Shown here: piece by piece, positions 23,188 to 31,680 of the stretch
How the letters are laid out: every line of letters starts with the position of its first letter
How positions within the stretch are numbered: the stretch's first letter is position 1
NCBI GenBank assembly: GCA_027314915.1
Contig: DAHUZZ010000012.1
Location: 1 to 56,428, forward strand
Source of the DNA: Thermoplasmata archaeon
GTDB lineage: Archaea; Thermoplasmatota; Thermoplasmata; Lutacidiplasmatales; UBA184
Direction: 5' to 3'
DNA: 56,428 nucleotides
Notes under the pieces: model-generated
Databases searched by the model: none
Told to the model about the DNA's origin: nothing
Seen by the model: the letters and a program-made list of their open reading frames with translations, nothing else
Position numbers and translations under genes: made by a program

Positions 23188-24183
23188 CTACGCCGGCAGC
23201 TCGGTCCGCCAGGGCGTGGGGACCAGGTCGGTCCTCTGGCGCGGGAGGACCGCGGACTCCTCGACGGGGACGCTCCGGCCGGCGCGGAGGGCCAAGTGCC
23301 CCGCCCAGGCGATCATGGCCCCGTTGTCGACGCAGAGCGACTTCGGGGGCGCGTAGGAACGGCCCCCGCGGCCCTCGACCATCTCCCGGACCATGGAGCG
23401 GAGCCGCTCGTTGCAGGCGACCCCCCCACCGAGGACGACGTCGGTGCGGCGGCGGTGGGCGAGGGCGCGCTCGGTGATCTCGACCAGCATCCCGTAGGCG
23501 GTCGACTCGACGGAGTAGGCCAGATCGGGACGGGGGACCCCGTCGCCCGAGAGGGCGATCGTGGCGGTGAGCATCCCGGAGAAGGCGACGTCCATCCCGT
23601 GGACCGAGTACGGGAGCGGGTGGAGCTCGGTGCCCTTCTTCGCCTCCGCCTCGAGGGCCGGGCCGCCCGGGAAGGTGCCCCCCAGCGCGATCCAGAGCTT
23701 GTCGAGGAAGTTGCCGATCCCGACGTCGAGCGTCTCGCCGAGGACGCGGTAGCGGCCCCCGCCGTAGACGATCACCTGGGTGTTGCCGCCGCTCGCGTAG
23801 AGGAGGATCGGATCGTCGAGCCCGCTCAGCACCCGGGCGATCTCGACGTGGGCGACGCAGTGGTTCACCGGGACGAGCGGCCGGTCCCAGAGGAGGGCGA
23901 GCGTGCGCGCCACCGTCGCCCCCGCGCGGAGGCAGGGGCCGAGCCCCGGGCCCTGCGCGAAGGCGACCCCCTCGATCTCGCGGGGGGAGACCTTCGCCGT
24001 CTCGAGGGCCCGGGTGACCAGCTCGGGCAGGAGATCGACGTGATGGTTCGCCGCCTCGCGCGGGTGGATCCCGCCCGCCACGGGGCGGTACATGTCGCTC
24101 GCGATGCTGAGGACCCGGGCCGTGTCGTCGACGATCCCCACCGACGCGGTGTGGGCCGTCGACTCGATGCCGAGGAGCACCAT
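23188..24183 (-). CDS. kae1: Kae1, tRNA N6-threonylcarbamoyladenosine transferase subunit
   Basis: A 331-residue ASKHA ATPase, the catalytic subunit of KEOPS, which transfers threonylcarbamoyl to A37 of ANN-decoding tRNAs. It has LGIESTAHT at the N-terminus, the metal-binding VNHCVAH, FAQGPGLGPCL, ASGGNTQVI, VLGGGVACNERL and CVDNGAMIAWAG. The protein ends after the Kae1 domain; the C-terminal Bud32 kinase found fused in many euryarchaea is absent, so Bud32 must be separate. A 75-residue gene lies 28 bases upstream in the same direction. Confidence 0.95.
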   Translation of the reverse strand: MVLLGIESTAHTASVGIVDDTARVLSIASDMYRPVAGGIHPREAANHHVDLLPELVTRALETAKVSPREIEGVAFAQGPGLGPCLRAGATVARTLALLWDRPLVPVNHCVAHVEIARVLSGLDDPILLYASGGNTQVIVYGGGRYRVLGETLDVGIGNFLDKLWIALGGTFPGGPALEAEAKKGTELHPLPYSVHGMDVAFSGMLTATIALSGDGVPRPDLAYSVESTAYGMLVEITERALAHRRRTDVVLGGGVACNERLRSMVREMVEGRGGRSYAPPKSLCVDNGAMIAWAGHLALRAGRSVPVEESAVLPRQRTDLVPTPWRTELPA

Positions 24184-24211
24184 CGCGCCACGCCCGGGTC
24201 GGCCGCCCGGG

Positions 24212-24439
24212 CTACTCCTCGACCGATTCGACGCGGAAGTAGACGTCCTTGCCGCGCAGCGCCGCCTGCACGCGGTCCGCGAACTGGAGCGACTCCTTCA
24301 CCGTCGCGTCCCGGGCCCAGTCGTAGACGAAGTCGTACCCGCCCTGCTGGTGGCGGAACCCCATGTCCTCGAGCAGTTCGGCCACCTCGGAGAAGCTCGC
24401 GCCTTCGCTGTCGAGCTGGACGAGCAGGTAGGTCTTCAT
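24212..24439 (-). CDS. Small conserved-looking protein, unknown (75 aa)
   Basis: A 75-residue soluble protein: MKTYLLVQLDSEGASF start, a helix (EVAELLEDMG), then a beta-rich stretch (YDFVYDWARD) and a helix-strand end (FADRVQAALRGKDVYFRVE). The pattern suggests a small alpha/beta ferredoxin-like fold, perhaps a modulator. It has an ATG and an upstream TATA-like GCTTTATC (about 24478-24485) with a leader near 15 bases. It precedes kae1, so a tie to KEOPS or tRNA modification is possible but unproven. Confidence 0.7.
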   Translation of the reverse strand: MKTYLLVQLDSEGASFSEVAELLEDMGFRHQQGGYDFVYDWARDATVKESLQFADRVQAALRGKDVYFRVESVEE

Positions 24440-24518
24440 CGCGGGGCCACGGGGACGTCGGTCGGACGCTCGGCGCCGAGATAAAGCTCACTCCCGGGCG
24501 CGCCGCGGGGGGCGCGCG

Positions 24519-26459
24519 CTAGCCGTACCCGACGTAGCCGGGGACCTCCGCTTCCTCCTCCATCCGCTCCCCGCGGTCCTTCGCGTGGGCGGTGACCCGC
24601 ACCGCCACGCCCCGAGTGAGCCGGCCCATCTCGTAGGGCGCGAGGAGCAGGCGCCCGACCGCGAGGAGGCGGTCGTCGGGGTCGACGAGGAGCGCCGGGG
24701 CCTCCGGGACGAGCGAGGAATCGCCCCCCCGGACGAACCGGGAGAAGAGGCTCTTTCCCTGGAGCACGAACGGCACCGCGTCGCCGTCCACCACGATCCG
24801 CGCGCGCGGGTAGCCGAGCGTCCGGTGGAGCTCCACGGCCCCCCGCCACGTCGGTCGGGGGATCGCGCCCGGGCCGAAGACGAACCACCGCCCGTCGGGG
24901 CCCGAGGCCCCGCGGAGCCGGGCCGTCCGGCGCGAGCGCTCGCCGGTGACCCGCGTGGCGAGCGCGGTCGCGTCCGGGCCGTACTGCCACTCGAGCAGCC
25001 CCGCGACCTGCCGTTCGGTCCAGGCGGCCGTCCAGTCGGTGTCGCCGGCGGCCACGGCCTCCTCCTCGGGCGCCGGGGCCTCGGGGGCGGGCCCGCTCCC
25101 GCTCGGCGGCTCGAACTCCTCCACGCCGACCCAGCAGCCGACCGGGTACAGCTCCGTCAGCTCGAGCGGCACGGGGCCGATCGGCGTCGGGCATTCCCAG
25201 AGGATCGGGGAGCCGTCCGGTCCGTGGGCCGGGATGTGGCGGAGCGACCCGGGCGTGAGCGGGACCCTCGCCCGGATCCGGTACGGGCCCCTCCCGGACT
25301 GGAAGTTGCGGAGCCGCGCCAGGAACCGGATCACGCCCGGCCGCATGCTGGAGAGCGGCGAGGCGGCGCGGAAGCTCCGGCGGGCGACCGGCTCGGCCGG
25401 CACGAGCACCCGGGCGCCCCGGACCACCTGCTTGAGGCCGGCGAGCAGCGCGGGGTGGGCGGCCGCGCGCCGCTCGGCGAGCTCCCAGAGGGTCCCCTCC
25501 CGGATCGCCTGGCGGACCCGGGCGATCTCGACGGAGCAGGCGAGCAGGTTGTGGCGGGCGATGTGGAGCTCGCGCTCGGCCGCCGGCATCTCGGCCACCT
25601 TGGGCAGCGGGTGGACCGCGCAGAGCCGGCAGGAGCAGATCGGCTCGCGGACCTCCTCGCACGGCACGGTCCCCTCGGGGAAGAGCAGCGCTCCCCGGCG
25701 GGCGAACTTGTGGTAGGAGGAGGAGTCGAACAGGTCGACCCCGAGGAGGGCGGCGAAGGCGAAGCTGAGCGGGTGGCCGGTGCCGAACAGGTGGACCGGG
25801 TGCTCGGGCGCGAGCCCCGGGCGCGCCGCGATCAGGAGCTGCGCGAGCTCCCCGAACCGGTACTGCTCGAGGAGCGGGACGACGCCGCCGACCGCGAGCA
25901 CATCCCCGACCTCGGAGGCGGAGGTCGCCGACCGTTCCCGGAGCTCGCCGAAGAGGCCCCCCTGGACCGGGACCGCCAGCAGTCCGTCCCGTCGGGCGCG
26001 CGCCTCCCGGGCCCGGGTCTCCGTGGTGGCCACGCCCCGCTCGGCCTCGGCGCGGCCGCTCGTGGGCTCGACGAAGATGTCGAGCACCGTCGCGATGTCG
26101 GAGCCGATCCGGCTCTGGAAGTCGAGGATCTCCTCCGGCGCGACCTCGACGGAGCCGTAGGCGTGCTGCTGGAACGCCCCCGAGTCGGTCATGACCGGGC
26201 CGGAGAAGCCGAGGAGCCCGTGGATCCCCTCGCTCAGGGCGCGCGACCGCAGCTTGGGGGTCCGCCACGCGATGTAGGAGGAGGTGATCACGGCGGGCAG
26301 CCCGAACTCCCCCGCGATCTCGGTGGGATGGATCGGCTGCCGCGCCGGATCGGGGTGGACGACCGGGAGGAGCGCGGGCGTCGAGATCGTCCCGTGGGGG
26401 GTGGTGAAGCGGCCGATCCGGGCGATCCCGTCGCGTTCCAGGATCTCGAAGTCGATCAC
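24519..26459 (-). CDS. tgtA: Archaeosine tRNA-guanine (15) transglycosylase
   Basis: A 646-residue cytoplasmic enzyme that swaps guanine-15 of tRNA for preQ0, the first step of archaeosine formation. The N-terminal catalytic barrel has MTDSGAFQQHAYG (active-site Asp), the GDVLAVGGVVPLLEQYRF segment, GTGHPLSFAFAALLGVDLFD with the nucleophile region, and the zinc site CSCRLC with a later HIARHNL histidine. Central archaeal-specific domains follow, and the C-terminal 70 or so residues are a PUA RNA-binding domain (VVDGDAVPFVLQGKSLFSR). Split TgtA1/TgtA2 versions exist; here it is full length. The GTG at 26459 overlaps the stop of the DNA glycosylase gene by 4 bases. Confidence 0.95.
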   Translation of the reverse strand: MIDFEILERDGIARIGRFTTPHGTISTPALLPVVHPDPARQPIHPTEIAGEFGLPAVITSSYIAWRTPKLRSRALSEGIHGLLGFSGPVMTDSGAFQQHAYGSVEVAPEEILDFQSRIGSDIATVLDIFVEPTSGRAEAERGVATTETRAREARARRDGLLAVPVQGGLFGELRERSATSASEVGDVLAVGGVVPLLEQYRFGELAQLLIAARPGLAPEHPVHLFGTGHPLSFAFAALLGVDLFDSSSYHKFARRGALLFPEGTVPCEEVREPICSCRLCAVHPLPKVAEMPAAERELHIARHNLLACSVEIARVRQAIREGTLWELAERRAAAHPALLAGLKQVVRGARVLVPAEPVARRSFRAASPLSSMRPGVIRFLARLRNFQSGRGPYRIRARVPLTPGSLRHIPAHGPDGSPILWECPTPIGPVPLELTELYPVGCWVGVEEFEPPSGSGPAPEAPAPEEEAVAAGDTDWTAAWTERQVAGLLEWQYGPDATALATRVTGERSRRTARLRGASGPDGRWFVFGPGAIPRPTWRGAVELHRTLGYPRARIVVDGDAVPFVLQGKSLFSRFVRGGDSSLVPEAPALLVDPDDRLLAVGRLLLAPYEMGRLTRGVAVRVTAHAKDRGERMEEEAEVPGYVGYG

Positions 26460-27175
26460 GCCGGGCTCCGCCCCGGGGACGCCGGCGAAGGACCCCAGCT
26501 GGACCGGATCCGTTCGAGGAGGTCCCCGAGCATCGGGGGAGAGAGCTTGCCGGTATTCGTGTTCAATGGACTGGGGTGGTAGGAGCCCCACAAGAGCGGA
26601 AGCCCCTCACCGAGCGGGGCGCAGGCGCCGTGGCCGAAGGGGACCTTGGACCGGGGTCGGCCGTAGAGCTCGGCGGTGGTGGTCCGCACCACGTCCCAGG
26701 CGAACCCGCCGAGCGCGAGGTAGGCCCGGACGTTGCCGAGGAGGGAAAACTCCCGGCGCAGGTAGGGCTGGCAACGGTCCCGTTCCGCGGGCGAGGGCCG
26801 GTTGTCCGGCGGGGCGCAGCGGACCGCCGCCGTGATCCACACATCGGTGTAGTGGAGGCCGTCCCCGCGGTTCCGGGACGTGGGCTGGTTCGCGAAGCCG
26901 GCCTGATGGAGCGCCCGGACCAGGAACGCGGCGGACCGGTCCCCCGTGAAGATGCGCCCGGTCCGATTGCCCCCGTGCGGCGCGGGAGCGAGGCCGACCA
27001 CGACGAGGCGGGCCTCGGGGTCCCCGAACCCGGGCACGCCGCGCCCCCAGTACGTCTCGGAGCGGAACTCGCGCTTCTTCTCCCGGGCGATGCGTTCCCG
27101 GAAGGTGACCAACCGGGGGCATTGGCGGCAGGCGACGATCTCCTCCCGCAGCCGCGCCATCGAATCCCCGGTCAT
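26456..27175 (-). CDS. Family 5 uracil-DNA glycosylase (UDGb)
   Basis: A 239-residue DNA repair enzyme that excises uracil and other deaminated bases. An iron-sulfur cluster is indicated by CRQC near the start and a later pair (RCAPPDN...RDRC). The active-site motif GLAPAPHGGNRTGRIFTGD and the second motif HPSPLNTNTG are those of family 5 rather than family 4, whose first motif is GEAPG-like. Start ATG 27175 (a second ATG lies 5 codons in). A TATA-like GTTAAATC at 27222-27229 overlaps the stop of the upstream gene. Coupled to tgtA, which follows. Confidence 0.93.
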   Translation of the reverse strand: MTGDSMARLREEIVACRQCPRLVTFRERIAREKKREFRSETYWGRGVPGFGDPEARLVVVGLAPAPHGGNRTGRIFTGDRSAAFLVRALHQAGFANQPTSRNRGDGLHYTDVWITAAVRCAPPDNRPSPAERDRCQPYLRREFSLLGNVRAYLALGGFAWDVVRTTTAELYGRPRSKVPFGHGACAPLGEGLPLLWGSYHPSPLNTNTGKLSPPMLGDLLERIRSSWGPSPASPGRSPA

Positions 27176-27223
27176 CGGCGTTCCCCGCTCCGGCGGGGCC
27201 GCAGCTCCGAAGGGCCCTGGGAT

Positions 27224-28219
27224 TTAACGAGGGGGGCCCGCCGTGCCGGAGCGCGCTTCCTCGACGCGCTTCTGGACCCGGAGCGCCCGGAGCGTGATCC
27301 AATTGCTCGGACGTCCGGGCGTCTCCAGCTGGAGCAGGTGCACCTTCTTCCCGTGGAGATGGAGCTGCGAGGCCGGGGCGTCGGGATTCGCCCGGTCGAT
27401 CCTCCAGGTACCGTCGCGCCGCCGCTTTTCCGCCAGCCGCGAGAGCGCGGGGCGGAGCCGGCGATCGTCGCCGTAGCCCAGGCCCGTCAGGAGGTCGAGC
27501 CCGACGAGGAGGTCGTAGAAGTAGTGGTTCGGGTAGTGCCGCCGGAACCACGGGGCCGAGCGGGCCCCCTCGCGGAGGAGCTGCCGCGTGAGGTAGAACT
27601 CGGCGCCCCGTTCGATCGCCCGTTCCCTCGCGGCCGTCCGCTGCGGTCGCGGCCGCGCCGCGAGCGCCGCCAGGGGTTCCCACCGCTCGAGCGTCCCCGG
27701 CGTCCCCTGGCTGCAGTTCCAGCCGCCGTCCTCCCGCTGGTCCTCGAGGATCCAGTCGTAGAGCCTCCGCACGCGGGGGTCGTCCCCGTAACCGAACCGG
27801 GCGAGGGTCCGGGTGGCGTTCCCGACGGCGCACATCTCCTCGTGGTAGAGGTTGATCATCGAGCTGAGACCGAGCCTGTAGTCGAAGAGGCGCTCCGCGA
27901 TCCTGCGGATCCGGGGGTCCTCGGAGGTCAGTCCGAGATCCGCGAGGACGACGGCGTGCCAGATCGTGGCGGAGAACTCCGGGAACCAGAGGAAGAAGAG
28001 GTACTGCTGGACGGTCCGCGGTTCCCGCCGCTCCCAGAACCCCCGGGGTCCCTGGCGCTTCAACAGTTCGCTCGCCCAGCCGGTCCGCGGGATCGCCGCG
28101 CGCGCGGCGCGCACTTGGGGATCGTCCGCCTTCCGGTCCAGCAGATCGGTCAGGGCGAGGTGGCGAACGGCGGGCTGTTCTGCTTCGAGCAACCAGTCGA
28201 GGACCGGCCGGGGCGGCAT
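27224..28219 (-). CDS. Alpha/alpha-toroid (prenyltransferase/squalene-cyclase repeat) protein
   Basis: A 331-residue protein built of helical repeats with the pattern GYGDDPRVRR...DGGW typical of squalene-hopene cyclase/prenyltransferase-beta repeats (EDQREDGGWNCSQG is a QW-like element; others at RRRDGTWRI and RQGPRGFWERR). No DxDD protonation motif or zinc ligand set of prenyltransferases is apparent, so an enzymatic terpene cyclase role is not supported. Related stand-alone repeat proteins are usually uncharacterised. Its promoter is not obvious in the 123-base divergent gap. Confidence 0.75.
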   Translation of the reverse strand: MPPRPVLDWLLEAEQPAVRHLALTDLLDRKADDPQVRAARAAIPRTGWASELLKRQGPRGFWERREPRTVQQYLFFLWFPEFSATIWHAVVLADLGLTSEDPRIRRIAERLFDYRLGLSSMINLYHEEMCAVGNATRTLARFGYGDDPRVRRLYDWILEDQREDGGWNCSQGTPGTLERWEPLAALAARPRPQRTAARERAIERGAEFYLTRQLLREGARSAPWFRRHYPNHYFYDLLVGLDLLTGLGYGDDRRLRPALSRLAEKRRRDGTWRIDRANPDAPASQLHLHGKKVHLLQLETPGRPSNWITLRALRVQKRVEEARSGTAGPPR

Positions 28220-28310
28220 CTCGGCAGCCCATGCGCGGGGACGGGATGCGGTACGGGGGTCGCGGCCGACCTCTCGTGGCCCTGGATTCCCCCTTCGTGC
28301 GCGGACGCGG

Positions 28311-28319
28311 GTTAATGAA
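28311..28319 (+). promoter_or_regulatory. TATA-like box for the PIN-domain gene
   Basis: GTTAATGAA, about 28 bases upstream of the GTG at 28343. The rest of the 28220-28342 divergent gap holds no other evident signal. Confidence 0.6.
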
Positions 28320-28342
28320 TCGGGCCGGGCAGTGGGGGGCCG

Positions 28343-28888
28343 GTGACCGCGGTGGGGGCGCCGGAACGGCCGGGCGTGGGGCCCACGATCGCCCTCGGCG
28401 GGGCCCGGCCGGTCCTCCGCCCGTCGCCGATCTGGTTGGACGCGAACGCCCTGATGCTCCCGTTCCGGGAGCGCTTCCCGCTCGGGACGGAGCTCGCGCG
28501 GCTCGGCCCGGGCCGGCCGATCGAGGTACCGGACTCGGTCCTCGTCGAGCTACGTCGGCTCGATCGCCAGGGCGAGCCGCAGGCGCGGCCCGCGCTCCAG
28601 CTGGCCGCCCGGTACCCGCGCGCGGCGACCGACGGCTCGGGCGATGACGCCATCGTCGCGCTCGCCCGGAGCCGTCCCGGCTGGGTCGTGACCGCCGACC
28701 GCGGGCTCGCCGAGCGGCTCGGACGGGCGGGCATCACGGTCCTGCGGCCGCGCGGACGCACCCGGCTGGTGATCGTACCGCCCGGCCGAGCGGGGGCTCC
28801 GCCCCGCACGAGGGCCCGGAACGCCACGATCCCCGCGAAGCGGAGCGCGAGCCCGAGGATCGTGCGTCGGTCCCGCCCGACGACCTAA
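28343..28888 (+). CDS. PIN-domain ribonuclease (Fcf1/VapC9-like)
   Basis: A 181-residue protein whose residues about 28-145 are a PIN domain. Acidic residues are at the expected places: WLDANALM near the first strand, VPDSVLVEL, GDDAIVALA and VVTADRGLAERL. It likely binds Mg or Mn and cleaves RNA. The C-terminal 30 residues are basic and low-complexity. No antitoxin gene is adjacent, so a housekeeping rRNA-processing type role (as in archaeal Fcf1-like PIN proteins) is more likely than a toxin. The GTG start is set by the TATA-like box 28 bases upstream. Confidence 0.85.
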   Translation: MTAVGAPERPGVGPTIALGGARPVLRPSPIWLDANALMLPFRERFPLGTELARLGPGRPIEVPDSVLVELRRLDRQGEPQARPALQLAARYPRAATDGSGDDAIVALARSRPGWVVTADRGLAERLGRAGITVLRPRGRTRLVIVPPGRAGAPPRTRARNATIPAKRSASPRIVRRSRPTT

Positions 28889-29127
28889 AAGCTCGGGGCC
28901 CGGATCGGGCCCGGGTACACCCTCCGGGGGATCCGCGGGGAGCCGGTCTCGGCCGGAGGCGAGCCCCTCCACGGGACGGCGACCCCCGCACCGCGCATCA
29001 CCCCCGACATGGAACCTACCGGGGTGGAGGCGCCCCTCGATGGCTCCGATCGCCCTCCGCGGAGCAGCGCGGGTACCCCAACCGTTATCAGTCGCCCGCC
29101 GCTGGAAAACCGCCGGCCCGGACCGCC
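28889..29127. other. Intergenic region with promoter of the hydrolase gene
   Basis: 239 bases without a gene. CCGTTATCAG at 29080-29089 is a TATA-like box for the ATG at 29128 (leader near 17 bases). An AT-rich patch CTAAAAGC sits at the end of the preceding gene. No RNA gene or repeat is seen. Confidence 0.5.
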
Positions 29128-30189
29128 ATGAGCGACGAAGACCTGCTGCTCCAGGACCCCTCCCTCGAGTTCGGGAGCGGCGTGATCGGGGTCTGCGACA
29201 TCTGCGGGAAGCGCCAGGCCGTCATCACCCTCCAGAAGGAGCGCTACAAGCTCTGCGTGCTCGACTTCCTCAACAAGAGCTGGATCGGATCGAAGAGCAC
29301 CCCGGGACGGCCGCTGCCGGCGTTCCGGAGCGACCGGGTCTGGTTCGACAGCCCGGCCGTCGCGGGCGGGCACGCCCAGGGGATCCTCCTCACGCCGACG
29401 AAGGAGACCCGCCACCCGGGCGTCCTCGTCACGAGCGATGTCTACGGCCTCACGACCATGGTGCTCGACGCGGCGCTCCGGTTCGCCCATGCGGGCTACG
29501 AGGTGCTGCTGCCGGACCTCGGGAAGACCGATCTCCTGGGCCCGGGCGACCTCCTGTCGCTGCGCGCGGACGTCCGGCTGCGCGGGGGGGTCCGGGTGGA
29601 GTCGCCCCGGATCCGCAAGGTCGTCGAGCTGTACGACGACGCGCTCGAGTACCTTCGGACCCGTCCGATGGTGGACCCCGGACGGACCGCGGTCTTCGGG
29701 GCCTCCTACGGCGGGAGCCTCGCGCTCGCAGTGGCCGGCGAGGACCGGAACCTCGCGGGGGTCGCGCTCGCGTTCCCCCAGCCGATCGCCCCGGGCGACT
29801 ATGCGCGGCTCCTCAACGCGCCGGTGCTGGTCGTGGCGGGCGACCGGGACGCGTCCGCCCAGCGCTGCCGCGACCAGCTGGAAGCGGCCCGCGCGAACGG
29901 CCTCGACCTCCGGGTCGAGATGATCCCCGGACCGGGCCACCTCTTCCTCGCGCGCGAGAGCCGCGCCTACGACCTTTCCTCCGCCGAGGCGGCGTGGGCG
30001 AAGATCCTCCGGTTCCTCCAGGAACGGCTGGTGCCTCCGCCCCCGAAGCCGCCGGTGCCCCCCGTCGCGAGGACCGTCCCGACCCCGGGCGCCGCCCCGG
30101 CCGCGCCGGCGCCGGGGGCCCCGTCCGCGGTGCGGGCGGTCCCGCCGGTCCCCGAGCCCCCGAGTCCCCCGCCGCTCCGCCCCGCCTAG
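29128..30189 (+). CDS. Dienelactone hydrolase-like alpha/beta hydrolase with N-terminal Cys motif
   Basis: A 353-residue protein. Residues about 20-45 hold CDICGKRQ and a later YKLC, a small zinc-finger-like element not usual in this family. Residues about 70-295 are an alpha/beta hydrolase: nucleophile Ser in FGASYGGSLA, Asp in AGDRDAS, His in GPGHLF, the dienelactone hydrolase arrangement (with Ser instead of Cys). The C-terminal 55 residues are Pro/Ala-rich and probably disordered. Cytoplasmic; substrate unknown. Its stop overlaps the stop of the convergent SCP2 gene by 4 bases. Confidence 0.85.
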   Translation: MSDEDLLLQDPSLEFGSGVIGVCDICGKRQAVITLQKERYKLCVLDFLNKSWIGSKSTPGRPLPAFRSDRVWFDSPAVAGGHAQGILLTPTKETRHPGVLVTSDVYGLTTMVLDAALRFAHAGYEVLLPDLGKTDLLGPGDLLSLRADVRLRGGVRVESPRIRKVVELYDDALEYLRTRPMVDPGRTAVFGASYGGSLALAVAGEDRNLAGVALAFPQPIAPGDYARLLNAPVLVVAGDRDASAQRCRDQLEAARANGLDLRVEMIPGPGHLFLARESRAYDLSSAEAAWAKILRFLQERLVPPPPKPPVPPVARTVPTPGAAPAAPAPGAPSAVRAVPPVPEPPSPPPLRPA

Positions 30190-30587
30190 GGCGAGACCGG
30201 TACCTGGGTCGCGGTGTCGACCATCTCTTTGGCGGCCCGCTGGAACCTCATCGCCTTGAGCAGGTTCCCCTGCAGCTTGAAGGTGCCATCGAGGATCGCC
30301 CGCACCGGGTCGATCTCGCGGCGCAGCATCCGCCCCCAGTTCTCCCGGGTCCCCCGGTAGGTGAACTCGGCCCGTGCGTCGGTGGCGTCGGGCACGAACG
30401 TGGCGCTCCGGCACGCGCCGTGGAAGAGGTCGAGCAGGACCCCCTCGCCCCGGGGCGCCTCCGGGTCCGGTGCGACGAGGAGGAGGATGTCCCCCTCCCA
30501 CGCCTTCGCCGCCTCCTGGTAGGCGGGGTTCGCATTCAGCCGGTCGCGGTAGACCTCGGCCCACTCCGCGGAAGGGAACTTCGGCAT
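30186..30587 (-). CDS. SCP2-like sterol/lipid-binding protein
   Basis: A 133-residue SCP2-type protein that would bind acyl-CoA or other lipids in a hydrophobic pocket. It follows the fold order of the family: amphipathic start (WAEVYRDRLNAN), central strands (ATFVPDATDARAEFTYRGT), a helix with a Trp (NWGRMLRREIDPVRAI) and the closing GTFKLQGNLLKAMRF block. It is 7 bases downstream of the 3-hydroxybutyryl-CoA dehydrogenase gene, so a carrier role in acyl-CoA metabolism is plausible. A GAGGGTG element precedes the ATG. Confidence 0.85.
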   Translation of the reverse strand: MPKFPSAEWAEVYRDRLNANPAYQEAAKAWEGDILLLVAPDPEAPRGEGVLLDLFHGACRSATFVPDATDARAEFTYRGTRENWGRMLRREIDPVRAILDGTFKLQGNLLKAMRFQRAAKEMVDTATQVPVSP

Positions 30588-30594
30588 CGCACCC

Positions 30595-31560
30595 TCAGGC
30601 CGGGTACTCGTAGAAGCCGGCGCCGGTCTTTCGGCCCAGGTGGCCCGCGTCGACGAGCCGGCGGAGCGCGTAGGCGGGGCGGTACTTCGGGTCCCCGAAC
30701 TCCCGGAAGAGCGTCGAGGCGACCTCGAGCGTGACGTCCAGGCCCACCAGGTCGGCGAGCTCGAACGGTCCCATCGGCATCCCCGCGCCGGCCTTCATCG
30801 CGACGTCGATGTCGCGCGCGCTCGCGACCCCTTCGTCGAGCGCGAAGCAGGCCTCGTTGAGGACGGGGATCAGGAGCCGGTTCACCACGAACGCGGGCGA
30901 CTCCTTGACCCGGATCGGGACCAGCGGGTAGCGATGGTTCCGGAGCCCCTGGAGGAAGTCGATGACCTCGGTCAGGGTCTCCTCCCGGGTCTCCACGCCG
31001 GGCGCGACCTCGACGAGAGGCAGCGTCTCGGGCGGGTTGAAGAAGTGCGTGATCAGCGTCTGCCGGCGATGCGCAAGGTCCCGGGCGAGCCGGGTGATGG
31101 AGAGCGAGGAGGTGTTGGACCCGATCACGGCGTGCTCGGGCAGGACCCGGTCGAGCTGCTGGAGCGTCGCGCGCTTCGTCTCCTCGCGCTCGAAGACCGC
31201 CTCCACCACGAAGTCGACCTCGGCGAAGTCCGACATCTCCGTCGTGCCGGTCACGCGGCCCACGATCTCGCGGCCCCGGTCCGCCGAGACCTTCGGGGCG
31301 AGCCGGCGCTCGAGGACCGCCGTCTGCTCGGGGGTGAGCGTGAGGCCCAGCTCCCGGAGGCGGCCCGCCTCGGAGGCCGCGCGGCCCGCATGGAAGGCGA
31401 CGAGCGCGTCGACCAGCCCGCGGACCCGCTTCAGCCCCCGTTCCACGAGCTCGGGCGTGAGATCCCTGAGGACCACCGGGATGCCGTTGAACGCGAGCAC
31501 CTCCGCGATGGCGGCGCCCATCGTTCCCGCACCGACGACCCCGGCCTTGCTCACCCGCAT
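30595..31560 (-). CDS. 3-hydroxyacyl-CoA (3-hydroxybutyryl-CoA) dehydrogenase
   Basis: A 321-residue NAD enzyme oxidising 3-hydroxyacyl-CoA to 3-oxoacyl-CoA. The Rossmann motif [16 protein letters not shown] opens the protein; [11 protein letters not shown] and the catalytic His block [14 protein letters not shown] follow; the C-terminal dimerisation domain has [12 protein letters not shown] and ends [10 protein letters not shown], as in stand-alone enzymes. A segment around residues 60-95 is longer than in short homologues. The ATG at 31560 is preceded by GGAGGG about 8-14 bases upstream, one of the few clear Shine-Dalgarno sites here. The SCP2 gene follows in an operon. A second, fused dehydrogenase is at 1833-3740. 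Confidence 0.93.
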   Translation of the reverse strand: MRVSKAGVVGAGTMGAAIAEVLAFNGIPVVLRDLTPELVERGLKRVRGLVDALVAFHAGRAASEAGRLRELGLTLTPEQTAVLERRLAPKVSADRGREIVGRVTGTTEMSDFAEVDFVVEAVFEREETKRATLQQLDRVLPEHAVIGSNTSSLSITRLARDLAHRRQTLITHFFNPPETLPLVEVAPGVETREETLTEVIDFLQGLRNHRYPLVPIRVKESPAFVVNRLLIPVLNEACFALDEGVASARDIDVAMKAGAGMPMGPFELADLVGLDVTLEVASTLFREFGDPKYRPAYALRRLVDAGHLGRKTGAGFYEYPA

Positions 31561-31647
31561 CGTCGCTTCCCTCCGGTCGGCCCACGCGCGGCGCGAGGAA
31601 GAATCCGGCGCCGCCCGGGTCCCGAGGGTGCGCACGCGCCCGCCAAC

Positions 31648-31657
31648 CTTTAAGAAA
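31648..31657 (+). promoter_or_regulatory. TATA-like promoter of the tRNA-Ser gene
   Basis: CTTTAAGAAA, centred about 27-29 bases before the tRNA 5' end at 31681, so the transcript would begin at or just before the acceptor stem. Confidence 0.65.
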
Positions 31658-31680
31658 TCGCCCCTCGTGGGCTTGACCGC

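Noticed and set aside
28343-28888. VapBC toxin-antitoxin module
   Set aside because: The PIN protein has no adjacent antitoxin-sized gene and its neighbours are housekeeping or unrelated.
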